Positions 1 to 10,994 of a DNA stretch of 64,000 bases are shown here, piece after piece. A model generated the notes under the pieces. The model saw nothing but the letters and a program-made list of their open reading frames with translations. It was not told the DNA's origin and did no database searches. The DNA is taken from the NCBI RefSeq assembly GCF_012489685.1, contig NC_080042.1, positions 19,234,150 to 19,298,149 of the forward strand, given 5' to 3'. Position 1 is the stretch's first letter. Each line of letters starts with the position of its first letter. The stretch comes from Lotus japonicus. Lineage: Eukaryota > Streptophyta > Magnoliopsida > Fabales > Fabaceae. A program made the position numbers and the translations under genes.

Positions 1-384
1 TGAATTGATGGTGGTCAAGACCTATGGTCATGGGTTTTTGTTGCTAGAGATTATGGTGGATCTTGGACGACAGGGTTCCGACCGTCAGAGGTGGCAGGTG
101 GTGGTGGTTGTGGAGGTTGAGTATGTGCTGTCGTCATGGGCTTCTAGAGAAGAGAGATGGAGAAGGGAGGAGAGAAGGGAATGGATGAGGGCATTTGTGT
201 AAAAGTGAAAAACAAACTAAAATTAAATTACAAATATATATATTACCATTCCACCAGGTTACCAATAAAGCATCTTTATAGTATATTCTATTTCTGTGGC
301 TCATAATGCCTCTTGCACCGGTGCAAGACCTAAGGCATATTGCACCTTAGTCAACACCTTGAACTTTGTACCTGTATCTATTTA
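1..384. other. Intergenic DNA, no gene recognised
   Basis: I see no supportable gene. A short open frame at 5-202 is low-complexity and matches nothing I recognise. A perfect 16-bp palindrome, CTTGCACCGGTGCAAG, lies at 312-327. The stretch ends at the target duplication of the MULE that follows. Confidence 0.5.
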
Positions 385-393
385 TAATTTTAA

Positions 394-610
394 GGCTTAA
401 ATAAGTTTTTGGTCCCTAACCTTTACCAAATACTTGGTTTTCGTCCCTCGCCGGAGCAAAGGTGGGTTTTAGTCTCTATCCTTTGTCAAAAGATTTGGAT
501 TTGGTCCCTCCGGAGCTCTGGGTCAACGCCGGAGCTCCGGTGACCCATGTGGCATGGCCACGTAGGATTAATGAGGTCAGATGGACTTTATTTTCTTTTT
601 ATTTAAATTA
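394..610 (+). repeat. Left terminal inverted repeat of the MULE
   Basis: About 215 bp matches the reverse complement of 1448-1667, including the paired CGTAGGATTAATGAG blocks and the A/T-rich inner ends. There are scattered mismatches, and the inner boundary is approximate. Confidence 0.75.
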
Positions 611-911
611 AAAAAAACCTAATTAATTTTTAAAGAAACCTAATTAATTTTAAAAAATGAAATTATTTAAAATTCTAAAATTCTGAAAACCAAAAAAACT
701 GGAAATGAGGAATTAAACTTCTCGAAAGGAGGAAAAAGTCTGGAAGCAAACTTGGTTTTTCAGATCTGGGAAAGGAGTAATTTTTCAGATCTGGGAAGGA
801 TGTGGGTGCCATTTTTCTTCTTCTTCTACCTCCTCCTCTTCTATCCCACTACCACACCACCAACCCACTTCCCTTCTTCCTTCTCCTCCTCCTCCTCCTC
901 CTCCTCCTACC

Positions 912-1050
912 ACCGTCAAGGAGGAGCTGAGCGAGCTCGAGGCGCTAGCGCAGAAGCTTCAGAGCAGCCACGAGCAGAGCAAGACCTTGCACAACGCGAA
1001 AAGTATGAAGGAGCTTCGTTCTCGCATGGACGACGAAGTTGAAGATGTGT
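912..1050 (+). pseudogene. Captured syntaxin (SYP1 family) N-terminal fragment
   Basis: One frame starting at 912 encodes a helix with motifs VKEELSELE, LQSSHEQSKTLHNAK and KELRSRMD. These match the start of the Habc region in plasma-membrane and cytokinesis syntaxins (SYP12/KNOLLE type). The likeness stops near 1047, where the family continues with a Lys-rich helix. No SNARE motif or membrane anchor follows, so the piece cannot make a working t-SNARE. A different frame (752-1042) is open across the same DNA and starts with a Ser-rich tract, but it does not keep the syntaxin frame. I infer capture of a single exon segment by the surrounding MULE. The family call rests on motif memory, not a search. 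Confidence 0.7.
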
Positions 1051-1447
1051 CAACACACTGCATTTTTGTTCCCCTGTTTGTTCTTGGCTCTTTCCCCTTG
1101 TTATTACTCTAGCTTTGTTTCTTTCTCTTTTTCTTTTGTTCCTATTTCTGAGTTTTGAAACCTTTTACTTCACTCTGCAACTGTAAAGGTGGGGCCTTTA
1201 TAGATGGAATTCCATAGAATTGAAGTTGCAATTTTGGTTTTGCATATAATGTTATGTGAGGAGTGGTGGCTTGATGCGTCTTGTGACCTAATCTGTAGGG
1301 ACCAATTACATAATCAAAGCTGAAGATGATAAGATTTTTTTTAAAAGGAAGATGATAAGATTTATTTTTTGAAAGGAAGATGATAAGATAAAGAAGAAGA
1401 TATTGATTAGGGGTTTTAATTATGGGTTTTGATTATATGTTTTTTTT

Positions 1448-1667
1448 AAATAATTTAAATAAAAAGGAAAAAAATTCCACCTGGTCTCATTAATCCTACG
1501 TGGCCATGCCACATGGGTTACCAGAGCTCCGGCGTTGACCCAGAGCTTCGGAGGGACCAAAACCAAATCTTTTGACAAAGGATAGGGACTAAAACCCACA
1601 TTTGCTCTGGCGAGGGACGAAAACCAAGCATTTGGTAAAGGTTAAGGACCAAAAACTTATTTAAGCC
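1448..1667 (-). repeat. Right terminal inverted repeat of the MULE
   Basis: This is the reverse complement of the 394-610 repeat with a few mismatches. It ends at the second TAATTTTAA copy (1668-1676). Confidence 0.75.
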
Positions 1668-1676
1668 TAATTTTAA

Positions 1677-3399
1677 CACTGTAGATCATTAGGTTTTATA
1701 ATTTTTCCTTCTGTTATCATCAAAAATGAAGGAACGGGATAGAGACTCATTAACCTATTAATCTCTCCCTTTTAATGATGACAAAACCATAAGTTATAAA
1801 CTTTCTAGGTTATGAAAAAGTATTTCGTTTAGATCTAAATAATCCCCCCTTAGTCAGATCAATTTGGTTCCGATTTGGTAAAATTAATTTTATAAAATCC
1901 GAACCAAATCAAAATAATTAAATTTAATCAGTTTGAATTCTATTTTACCTCAAACCAACCCAACATGAAAAAATTAAGTAAACTTAATGTATTTGAATGC
2001 TATTTCACCTCAAACATACATTAAAAAAATATCTCAAACATGAACCAACCCAACCTTTGGTGAAGCATGAGAAGAGAAAAAGTACAATGTAAATTGATAA
2101 ATAGTTGAAAATAGTATTACTTTACGGTATAAGACATTAAAAAATTTAAAAAATAGTAATTGATCATCTGAAATAGAAGAAAAAAGAGTAAAGTGAAGGT
2201 GTCATCTAGGTGGATCAACTAAAATAATGGTGACCGTAAAAAAAATACTAAAATAATGATCCACCCATGGACCACTTACATAAATTTTATAAGAGAAAAA
2301 ATTATCCCCAACGATAAAATTATTTTCAAAATTATTCTTGATCTCATTTTTTCATTTTCTCTAACATAGGGAGTATACGACGGTGGAAGACAGCCAGACA
2401 CGACGGCGGACGACAACCAGGCACGACGACAGCTGGAAGCGACAAACACCAACTTGGCACAATCACGTTTCTTTTCCCTCTGGAATTCCATTCAAGACAC
2501 AATTTTCCCTAAGAGGTTTCCATCAAAATCAAAAAATCACAAAAAGGAGGGGAATGCATGGACGAAGGAGGGGGAATGGTGGAAAGGGTTTTTTCAAAAT
2601 CCAATTTTAAGGGTTTTTTCAAAATCAGAAAAGAAAACCTTATCTAATATGGGGTTCACATCAGATTGGATAATGCATGGAAGAAGAAGGGGGAATGGTG
2701 GAAAGAGAATGTTAGCCCAGAGGTATAAGGGTACTTTTGTGCGTTTTTATTTTATTTGTACTTAGGAAATAAATTGATCAAGAATTTCTACGCCTTAGAC
2801 GTAATGGTAGTGCTAGTTTTTGTTGGCCTGAATTGATGAAGTTGTGCCTTTAATGGCTTGTGAATTATATGAATTTGAAATAAAGATAAAATAAAAACAT
2901 AAAAGTACCTTTATATCCTCGGGTTAAAATGGAAAAAAGGCAAGGGCTTTGACAGAGAAAGCTACCAACTCCACCACAATGGAGGCATATCCTCGCATCC
3001 TCAAGGCCATTAAGACGACGGTCTGTTATTCCGATTCAGACCTCGACTCGCTACCCAAACTGTTTTGAAGCTCATGAAACACGACCACTCTCAAGTACTC
3101 CTTCCTCCTCGGCCGAAAAGAGGAACCAGGGTGGTCGTTTCCACTACCACAAACTGACACTCTCCACTGTCCAGATCACGAAATCACTATATTCAATAAA
3201 AGACCGAGAACCACCATATTCGACATCTGATTGAAAACGCATATTACGAAACCACCATCTTCAACATCATATATAAAACCCTGACCTTTCAACATCGGGT
3301 CGAAAATCCAAATTACAAAACCTCTATATTAACCATCAGATCGAAAACCCTCTTCCATAAGACCTCAACACTCAACAACAGTTCTGCAAATTCGAGTAC
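1677..3399. other. Intergenic, A/T-rich, with degraded repeats
   Basis: No gene is supported. A short imperfect duplication is visible: the block around 2549-2590 (ending GGGGGAATGGTGGAAAG) recurs at 2671-2706. The 16-mer GGGTTTTTTCAAAATC occurs twice, at about 2586 and 2610. A small open stretch beginning ATGGAGGCATATCC at 2979 runs 29 codons and is not recognised. Overlapping frames at 2276-2765 look like chance. Confidence 0.4.
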
Positions 3400-3404
3400 A
3401 ATGA

Positions 3405-3798
3405 TGTGACGCCTGGGGCCGACGAGGGCGGGGAATGATCGCCGGTGCAGTGAGGCACGGACAAGGAGCGACTCCTGGCAGGCTTCTAGGCAGAGAGACA
3501 CATGAATGAACCGATCTCACACCCGAACAAGAGGTATTTCGAGACTGTATAGGGATGGACTATACAGTTGAGGAGGGCATAAAAGATTTGATTGGTACGA
3601 CTCATGACAACAAGTTGCAACTTCTTTTCGGGAGCCCAACTCATAAGAACTCCATGGTTAAGTGTGCTAGCCTTGGAGTAATATTGGGATGCGTGACCTC
3701 TTGGGAAGTTTTCTCGGGAAGTGCGCAAGTGAGGACAAAGTGCGCAGAAAAGACTCGTGTTGTTAGCGTAAGACCAGTCATCGGATCGGGATGTTACA
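3405..3798 (+). repeat. Cassandra LTR 1 with 5S-derived block
   Basis: The 5S-like stretch is about 3590-3725. It includes GGTTAAGTGTGC (3656-3667), matching the 5S box A region, and GATGCGTGACCTCTTGGGAA (from 3688), matching the box C region. Confidence 0.85.
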
Positions 3799-3800
3799 AA

Positions 3801-3812
3801 TGGTATCAGAGC
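3801..3812 (+). other. Primer binding site (initiator tRNA-Met)
   Basis: TGGTATCAGAGC lies two bases after the end of LTR 1. It is complementary to the 3' end of plant initiator tRNA-Met. Confidence 0.9.
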
Positions 3813-3868
3813 CGACCTCTCCCAGTACGGTGTGGTTCGGGGACGAACCAAGCGGAAGCTGGTGGGCC

Positions 3869-4262
3869 TGTGACGCCCGGGGCCGACAAGGGCGGGGAGT
3901 GATCGCCGGTGTAGTGAGGCACGGACAAGGAGCGGCTCCTGGCAGGCTTCTAGGCGGATGGGCACATGAATGAACCGATCTCACACCCGAACAAGCGGTA
4001 TTCCGAGACTGTATAGGGATGGACTATACAGTTGAGGAGGGCATAAAAGATTTGATTGGTACTACTCATGACAACAAGTTGCAACTTCTTTTTGGGAGCC
4101 CAATTCATAAGAACTCCATGGTTAAGTGTGCTAGCCTTGGAGTAATATTGGGATGCGTGACCTCCTGGGAAGTTTTCTCGAGAAATGCGCAAGTGAGGAC
4201 AAAGCGCGCAGAAAAGACTCGTGTTGTTAGCGTAAGACCAGTCGTCAGATCGGGATGTTACA
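3869..4262 (+). repeat. Cassandra LTR 2 with 5S-derived block
   Basis: This copy has the same length and ends as LTR 1. The 5S-like block is about 4054-4189. It keeps the more 5S-like GTGACCTCCTGGGAAG. Confidence 0.85.
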
Positions 4263-4264
4263 AA

Positions 4265-4276
4265 TGGTATCAGAGC
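4265..4276 (+). other. Second primer binding site (tRNA-Met)
   Basis: TGGTATCAGAGC follows LTR 2 by two bases and opens the second internal segment. Confidence 0.9.
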
Positions 4277-4332
4277 CGACCTCTCCCAGTACGGTGTGGT
4301 TCGGGGACGAACCAAGCGGAAGCTGGTGAGCC

Positions 4333-4725
4333 TGTGACGCCCGGGGCCGACAAGGGCGGGGAGTGATCGCCGGTGCAGTGAGGCACGGACAAGGAGCGGC
4401 TCCTGGCAGGCTTCTAGGCGGAGGGGCACATGAATGAACCGATCTCACACCCGAACAAGAGGTATTCCGAGACTGTATAGGGATGGACTATACAGTTGAC
4501 GAGGGCATAAAAGATTTGATTGGTACTACTCATGACAACAAGTTACAACTTCTTTTCGGGAGCCCAACTCATAAGAACTTCATGGTTAAGTGTGTAGCCT
4601 TGGAGTAATATTGAGATGGGTGACCTCCTGGGAAGTTTTCTCGGGAAGTGCGCAAGTGAGGACAAAGCGCGCAAAAAAGACTCGTGTTGTTAGCGTAAGA
4701 CCAGTCGTCAGATCGGGATGTTACA
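4333..4725 (+). repeat. Cassandra LTR 3
   Basis: This is the third copy, one base shorter, with its 5S-like block at about 4518-4652. It is followed directly by the right target duplication AATGA and no primer site, so it is the outer 3' LTR. Confidence 0.85.
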
Positions 4726-4730
4726 AATGA

Positions 4731-5811
4731 CCTCTTTCCCCTTTCTCCAATCCTCTCGAACGCTTAATATGGTTCTATTTGTTATTCCATGGAATGTAAG
4801 CACCACGAGAAAAGAGTAAAGGGCGAGGCTGATCAGGTCGTCGAGCCACTGAGGTCCCAATTGAGCTAGCGATGACGATGACACAAGGGTGAAATAGCTC
4901 GCAAATGCAAAGACGGGGTGGAGTCTTGGTGGTTCTGTTGAAGCGGAGTGAAGCTCGAGTCCAACCAGAGCGGTGTTTGCGATTGCTGGAAGGTGGGGTT
5001 GAACGTGATGATGCTTTGGAAGAGGAGGAAAGATGGAAAAATTCGCAGGATTATTTTTGTATTTTTGCTTTTGATTGTTATTAAATTTTTTATTAATATT
5101 TAATGTGAACCGTTAAAAATATTTTAATAATATACTTAATAGTGAAGAAAATATGGTAGAATATTTTTATCTGATCTACCAATAAACCACTAAGGTCCAT
5201 CATGGACTGGATCCACATTTTCCTGCGCCTAAAGTGAACATTAAAAATAGATATACTATTGTGAGAAATTAATTCACATTATTAAATATAATATAATATT
5301 CATAACCTCAAATAGTTGTAATTAAAGATTAATACTTTTTACGTCAACAAAAATAAAGATGAATTTCTAATTTTTTAGTATATAATTCAACAACTCTAAA
5401 AAGTTTCCAGGTTGTGATCAACAGAGTGAAAGAGCTTATTCCACATAGTTTATTTCCTTTTGGTCAACTCAAGTAGAGTGATACATCCATCCAATAAAGA
5501 ACTGAATTTGAAGACCCAAAAAGACAAAATATGATGCAAGTTGGGGGAGATGAAGCTTTTGTCCTCCTATTACTTTGCCAACTTATTGGTACTCAGTGAG
5601 TGCATTTGCCTGTCTTCCATTCCATACGTCTCTAACTCTTTTGAGTTAGTGGACAATCACTTACCCCTTTCCTCCTCTTTTTCTTGTCTCACTACTTTTG
5701 TTTCTCATCAAGTGGAAAGTGCAGCTGTCCTTGCAATTGCATCATAGTATTATTTATGAAGCCATTGTTGTTGTTGAATCCAACTTTGCCTCTAGTCGAT
5801 TTGCTTCAACC
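4731..5811. other. Intergenic and presumed 5' region of the ABA4-like gene
   Basis: No coding region is supported. The part just upstream of 5812 should hold the promoter and 5' UTR of the next gene, but I see no clear TATA box to place. Overlapping short frames at 5541-5895 read the first exon in wrong frames. Confidence 0.4.
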
Positions 5812-8800
5812 ATGGCTTTCTCTTCTTGCTTCTCCCTTTCTCCATTACCTTTCAAGGTGCACATTTTATGTTTGATCATATATGCTCTTAATTAGCATTT
5901 CCAATTTGATCTAATTTTTCTGTTTTTTTCAGTTCTTCTGGTTTCTTGCTCTTTATTTTTGTCAGTGTTCAAAGTTTTGAACTTGAATGAATGGGCATTT
6001 GTGCATCTTTTGATATTTGTGATAGATGTTTACAAATTATATGGATCTAGACACCAAGGGGCATGTTGGTGTGAAAAATGAATTTATATGTAAAAGAGTT
6101 GACTCTTTGTCTACAGAACCTGTAACTTCATGCAGCATATACAGCCTCTGCCTCATTAAATCACCATAAATTGTTTAATTTAGTAAGTTGTTTGTCTTTT
6201 AAATTAGTCCTAGTCATTGATTACAAAAATTGATGATCAATAATTGTGTAGAGAACATCTGCTGCAGAGGATCCAAACTCCAATTTTTCCTCTTAAGAAG
6301 TACTTTTACTACTTTTACAAAAATTAATGATAAAAAATTAATGTTCTTGTACACATAGAGTATGCATCTTTTCACTGCTTTCTGTGAAACTTTGTTACAT
6401 TTAGTCTGAGATATCAAGTAGGGGTTTTGTTAAGGTGATCCTTGCATACTGAACTGAGTTCATCTGCCATTCAAGAAGAATCTGCATAACTTGATAATAA
6501 TGTAGTTCATCTATTGTGTTGTATAGATAACATGTGTGTGTGTGTGTGTGTGTCTGGTTGGAAAAGGTTGCTTCTTACAATTGAGGTTCTGTTTCTTGTA
6601 GATTGATCACTTGGGGCAGACTATAACACCTTGTGGAAAGGGGCAAACGTTTCCTTTCCCTATCATCAATAATGGATACCAAAGCATTGTGAGAAATAGA
6701 AGAATCAACTTAAAGGGTGATTGGAGTTTCATAGGAGGATCAAGAATGGTTGTGAACCAACAAGTTGTGAGACTGGTTCCTTATCGAAAAGCAAGTCGAG
6801 TATATGCTTCATGTAATCCTTTTATGTGCTACATTTTCTACTTCCATATCTCAAGTTTTATGATGTACCCAGATTCTAATATCTGGTGCTGGTGCAGATT
6901 AATTTAAGCACTTTGATACAGTTTTTTGCGTTTAGCTTTTGCACAAACATGTTGTGTTTTTTCACACTGTCATCAAATCATGTAATTCACACATCTGACA
7001 TCACTCATCATTTAAGATTTTGGCTTTTCAATTAAATTTTACTGTTAAACTCATTTGATAATGTATTTATTATGATAACTTGATAGAGTAAAAAACTTTC
7101 ACATACAGTGGATCAAAATTAGATCCACGATAAAAACTTCATTGGAAGGTATATACAAAAAACCAGATACCATTATTGCCAGCTTCCACAATGGACAATC
7201 GTTACATCTTTTAGGCTAGTTCCTTGTGTCTTGATTCCACAAGGTTGGAAATCCTGATTTTATTGTGTTCTTTTCATTTCCCCTCCTATCAGGTCCAAGG
7301 GAAGTTATTTGAGAGACTAAAGTCCTCAACCATTCTGGTTAAGCGTGTAAAACAATGCTTTTAATGGATGGATTCTTTTTATTTTGATGCAAAGTATGAC
7401 CAATGAGTGTGTGTATCATTACCAGTTATTCTATATAGCTAAGGGCGCTTTTCAATTATCATTAATCATTATCTCTTCTGGCTATTTTATACTCTTTATA
7501 TTAAGCTCACTGAATATTCCTTCCTTTTGCATAGCTGATAGTGCAGGAATCAGGATCTATTTCACATAACATTGTAACATTGTGACATGGAAATTTTGTA
7601 TCTATCTCTCTCTTCATATTTATTCCATATGTGGGACTCTCAGAGAGAGATGACAAAATGTTTTCACTTTACATTATTATGTGACATGAGATGAACCTAA
7701 TCTGATTGTGCAGTTATCAGTTCCCATATTCACTTTTCTACCACCATGTTGCAGGGTTATCAGGAGGACCGGAACTTGCTAGTAGCGTCTTTACACTGGC
7801 AACAACAGCAGTGCTTCCTTTTTACACACTTATGATTGTGGCTCCAAATTCTGAGCTAGTATGTTTCTTCTGATATTTGGGAAACATTAAAAAAATTTCG
7901 TTTCTTGACACATGACAATACCTTCTCACAAGTATAGATAATATGCATAAATTTTCTCTGTTTTATGCAGAAATGCAATGTATGGTATGCTTTTTTCCTT
8001 CTTCTATATCTCTGTATATATTTGTTCTTCAGTACCAAATTGTGTGTTTGGTGAGTTCTGAATCTTCTTATATTCTTCCTCCTCACAATCAAGATCAGAC
8101 GATCCACATTTTAAGTTGTCATAAGTAATTTTGAATAGTAACTCAAAATGTGAGCTCGGATGAATCAAAATGCATGAATGCATAAATACGGGATTCTCCT
8201 GATTGCTGGGAATCCAAATCCCTTCTCATACCATGCACTAGGTGTTTAGTTCTGTGGTTCATATACCTGATTCATTTTCCTTAAATGCAAATTGCAGACT
8301 AAAAAGTCAATGGTAAGTGGTGTACCATATGTAGTGCTTGGCATTCTATATGCATATCTGTTGTACCTTTCCTGGACCCCAGAGACAGTTGAACTGATTT
8401 TTGCAAGTAAATACTTGCTACCAGAGGTGTGTAGTGTACTAATCAAATAAATTTAAGTTTCTCTTTCAAAAACATTTATATATGATTGTGATATATATCT
8501 TCTTTTGTCCTTGGTGCAGCTGACTAGTATAGGAAAAATGTTCTCCAGTGAGATGACTTTAGCCTCTGCCTGGGTTCACCTGTTGGCTATTGATCTCTTT
8601 GCTGCAAGGTTCTGCAACTTTTCTTCCCCGCCTTCTGCAAAAAATCTGAGACTTGTTTGATTCTACTATCAGTTTTCTGAACTTAACATCTAAAACGTTT
8701 TAACGATATGCTTTATGACGATGAAAAACATGTAACTGGAAATCCAAAAACAGAAATAGAAAATATCTTTGAGAAGTCTGAGATTTAAGTTTCTAAAACT

Positions 8801-9135
8801 GAAAAGAAGAACTGTTTTTAAGAATAGCAGTTCACGTCAAATGAGTTTTTCTCTTTTTTCAATCTTTTAAAAATAAGAACTGTATTACAGAACATTAATC
8901 AAATATGTCCCTATTGTTCCTCCTCACTTTTACTACATTGTTTTTTCATTCTTTTTTAGTCTTCTAATTACATATTTGTGTCTATAAATGCAGGCAGGTT
9001 TTTCTAGATGGACTAGAGAATCAGATTGAGACTCGGCATTCAGTTTCTCTTTGCTTGTTCTTTTGTCCTGTTGGGATTCTTACTCATGTCATCACCAAAG
9101 CAATTACTGAAACTACTAGGAAGAAACAAGCATGA
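5812..9135 (+). CDS. ABA4: ABA4-like protein for neoxanthin synthesis, plastid membrane
   Basis: Six exons join in frame to 239 residues: 5812-5856, 6602-6812, 7755-7858, 8298-8426, 8520-8608 and 8994-9135, all with GT/AG borders. The start is the first ATG of a Ser/Leu/Phe-rich leader ([15 protein letters not shown]), typical of a plastid transit peptide. After about residue 85 come four likely membrane spans: [46 protein letters not shown] and [13 protein letters not shown]. Between them are the family blocks [12 protein letters not shown] and [10 protein letters not shown]. In Arabidopsis, ABA4 is needed to make neoxanthin from violaxanthin, feeding abscisic acid synthesis. The length is close to the Arabidopsis protein, with no breaks, so the gene looks functional. 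It is well separated from the convergent gene downstream. The family is recognised from memory of its motifs. Confidence 0.88.
6533..6552 (+). repeat. (TG)10 microsatellite in ABA4 intron 1
   Basis: A perfect dinucleotide run lies about 50 bases before the exon 2 acceptor. Confidence 0.9.
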
Positions 9136-9301
9136 ATGAGAACCTTAATACTTTTTTTTTATCCATCGGAAAACTGAGAACTCTATTACTGAAAATGATT
9201 CACTACCAAATGTAATTGGAATTTTTTTACTCAATCAAATATCACATTATTAATTTCTTCTATCTCAAGTGCATATAATATTCTGACTGGATGCATGGAT
9301 A

Positions 9302-9388
9302 CATTTTTTTTACTCAAGGATCTCGTGCCATAGGACTCTTCATCCCACCCAACCCTTATGTCCCTTAGCTCTTACCACTTGAGCTAAC
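9302..9388 (-). mobile_element. SINE remnant (tRNA-derived)
   Basis: Read on the minus strand, the 5' end has a box A-like GTTAGCTCAAGTGGTAAGAG. About 45 bases on is a box B-like GGCACGAGATCC, then a short A-run tail at the low-coordinate end. This is the layout of plant tRNA-derived SINEs. I could not find a clean target duplication, so the copy may be old. Confidence 0.55.
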
Positions 9389-9733
9389 ATCTCTAACATC
9401 TCGTGCCATATGAATTAACTCAACTGTCCACAGCGCAGTCTGAAAATCATTTTCCTCATTTTCAACTTTCAATGTGCTTAATCATCACAAATAATCCAGA
9501 TTTATCTTAGTGCATGTCTGGATTGGCATAGTGCAAACACAATCGTGATTTCACGTATCTCAATGTATCAACACAGAATTTGTCACATTAAATTTAAGGT
9601 GGATTGGAAAAAACAAGATTGTACCATATTATGTTCAACAAAAATCAAACACACATTTATTGCTTGTTCAAAACCATGTTAGGAAGCCTTCATTTATTTA
9701 GAAGAATGAAGTTATAGCTTCTCGTAAAGACAA
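9389..9733. other. Intergenic, no feature seen
   Basis: This A/T-rich stretch downstream of ABA4 presumably includes flanking DNA only. Nothing coding is recognised. Confidence 0.4.
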
Positions 9734-10584
9734 GGGTCGACACTTAAAAAAACGGTCCACCGGTGGATCAAAGGGCTTTTCAGTAATTTCTATGCCTCAT
9801 CCCCAATCCCTCCCTTTCTCCCCCATCGCATCCTCACCCTTCTTCTCTTCCCCACCAGCCCCCTACCTTCTTCCTCAATAAGCTGCAATCATTAATCTCT
9901 TCTATCTCTAAGTGTAAACCACTACCTCATTACTTGTAAACGTAAATCAATTAGGTTTCTTCTTCGGGTTTTCATTTCAATTCTAATTCCACTTTTAATC
10001 CACGACTTCAAACCCAAATAATCTAATCAGGATTTTCTTAATCTAACCAATCTCATTGAACCTTAAAAAATTTCGTTGCTTTATTGGCAGAAGAGCACAT
10101 AAAAGAGGAAAAGCAACTTCCGGTTCTAACCACACCGCCAAACTCGGGTCCAAGCCCCAACACCAGCCTCCGCACGATCCCAGTGAACCACCGCGATTTG
10201 GACCAGCTGCTCTGGTGATTCAAGTTCTGCGAAGATGACGACCAGAGCCACCAAATCGTCTTTGTGCGAGCAGCTACATCACCACTGTCGTTAGGTCCTC
10301 TAGTCACCATGGCTCTTTCTATCTCACATTCTCTTATCTCCAGCCTCACACAAAGAGCGCAATCATGAACATCTCGATCTTCGACGACGGCAGTGATGTG
10401 GAGGTTGTAGGGCAAGGGTGGTTCTAGGTCTGCTGGGGATGGAAGGTCATTATGGTGGTATTACAATTATACCCTTTTAATAGAAATTCAATCTTTACCA
10501 TCAATCTAAAGAATATTCTTATATTCCAAAATCTAATGGTGGTTAATGATGGTCCACTGGTGAACCGAAAAAAAAATGTCCACC
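9734..10584. mobile_element. Non-autonomous DNA element with imperfect TIRs
   Basis: The left end (AGGGTCGACACTT then CGGTCCACCGGTGGATCA) matches the reverse complement of the right end (GGTCCACTGGTGAACCG then TGTCCACC) with mismatches. No transposase is seen. The interior has C-rich, gene-like composition and a 120-codon minus-strand frame (10053-10415) of unknown origin. I could not confirm a target duplication because a MITE sits against the right end. Similar 'gatccacc...tggacc' pieces near 2205-2275 and 5175-5220 may be relatives. Confidence 0.45.
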
Positions 10585-10587
10585 TTA

Positions 10588-10991
10588 GAGCATCTCCAAT
10601 GCAAGGTTCTTAGTTCTTATTTTTGAGTTAAGAACTAAGAACTGAGTTCTTAACCATTGGAGCTGCTGACATGAAGTTCTTAATTCTTAAAAATAAGAAC
10701 TCACTTCTTATATAAGAAGTTTTACTTTTTAAGTTCTTAGCATAAAAAATTATTTTTTCTCTCTCATCCAAATTACTTTATTACTTTATGAGTTTTGTTT
10801 TATTACTTTATGAAAATAAAAAGTATAAATAATGTGGTTGGTAGGACCAAATGAATAGTGGGAATAACTAAGAACTAAGAACTCATGGTTGGAGCAAAAT
10901 TGCTTGAAAGTTGCTTAAGTACATGTGGCAATGCGAGCCCAGATAAATAGTACTAAGAACTAAGAATTAAAAACTAGCATTGAAGATGTTC
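10588..10991. mobile_element. Tourist-like MITE (PIF/Harbinger type)
   Basis: A 404-bp A/T-rich element with 15-bp inverted ends, GAGCATCTCCAATGC on the left and GCATTGAAGATGTTC on the right. The 3-bp duplication TTA lies at 10585-10587 and 10992-10994, the PIF/Harbinger signature. Subterminal AAGAACTAAGAACT motifs are repeated. It has no coding capacity. Confidence 0.75.
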
Positions 10992-10994
10992 TTA

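Larger units (their letters stand above)
394..1667 (+). mobile_element. Non-autonomous Mutator-like element (Pack-MULE)
   Basis: The sequence is bounded by long terminal inverted repeats, roughly 394-610 and 1448-1667. The outermost bases are GGCTTAAATAAG on the left and its reverse complement on the right. A perfect 9-bp direct repeat, TAATTTTAA, flanks it at 385-393 and 1668-1676, which is the Mutator-type duplication length. There is no transposase. The interior holds a (TCC)n tract near 880-910 and a fragment of a host syntaxin gene, so this is a gene-capturing MULE. The repeat length was judged by eye. Confidence 0.85.
3405..4725 (+). mobile_element. Cassandra TRIM, tandem form with three LTRs
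   Basis: Three near-identical LTRs (about 394, 394 and 393 bp, starting TGTGACGCC and ending GATGTTACA) are separated by two internal segments of about 70 bp. Each segment opens with a tRNA-Met primer site, TGGTATCAGAGC, two bases after the LTR. There is no coding capacity. The perfect 5-bp duplication AATGA flanks the whole array at 3400-3404 and 4726-4730. A 5S rRNA-like block in every LTR identifies the Cassandra family. One pair of target duplications around three LTRs suggests unequal recombination after insertion, or insertion of an already multimeric copy. Confidence 0.9.

Noticed and set aside
5..202. 65-codon frame at the window start
   Set aside because: Low-complexity composition, no recognised motif, and no splice or promoter support.
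3486..4429. 159-codon minus-strand frames repeated twice, and 115-codon plus-strand frames
   Set aside because: They lie within the Cassandra LTRs, which are non-coding and 5S-bearing. The likeness between frames is just LTR duplication.
3590..4652. Functional 5S rRNA genes
   Set aside because: The blocks are diverged, sit inside TRIM LTRs, and lack the spacing and terminators of a 5S array. They are Cassandra-derived.
10053..10415. 120-codon minus-strand frame
   Set aside because: It lies inside a TIR element, matches no family I recognise, and may be a captured or chance frame.
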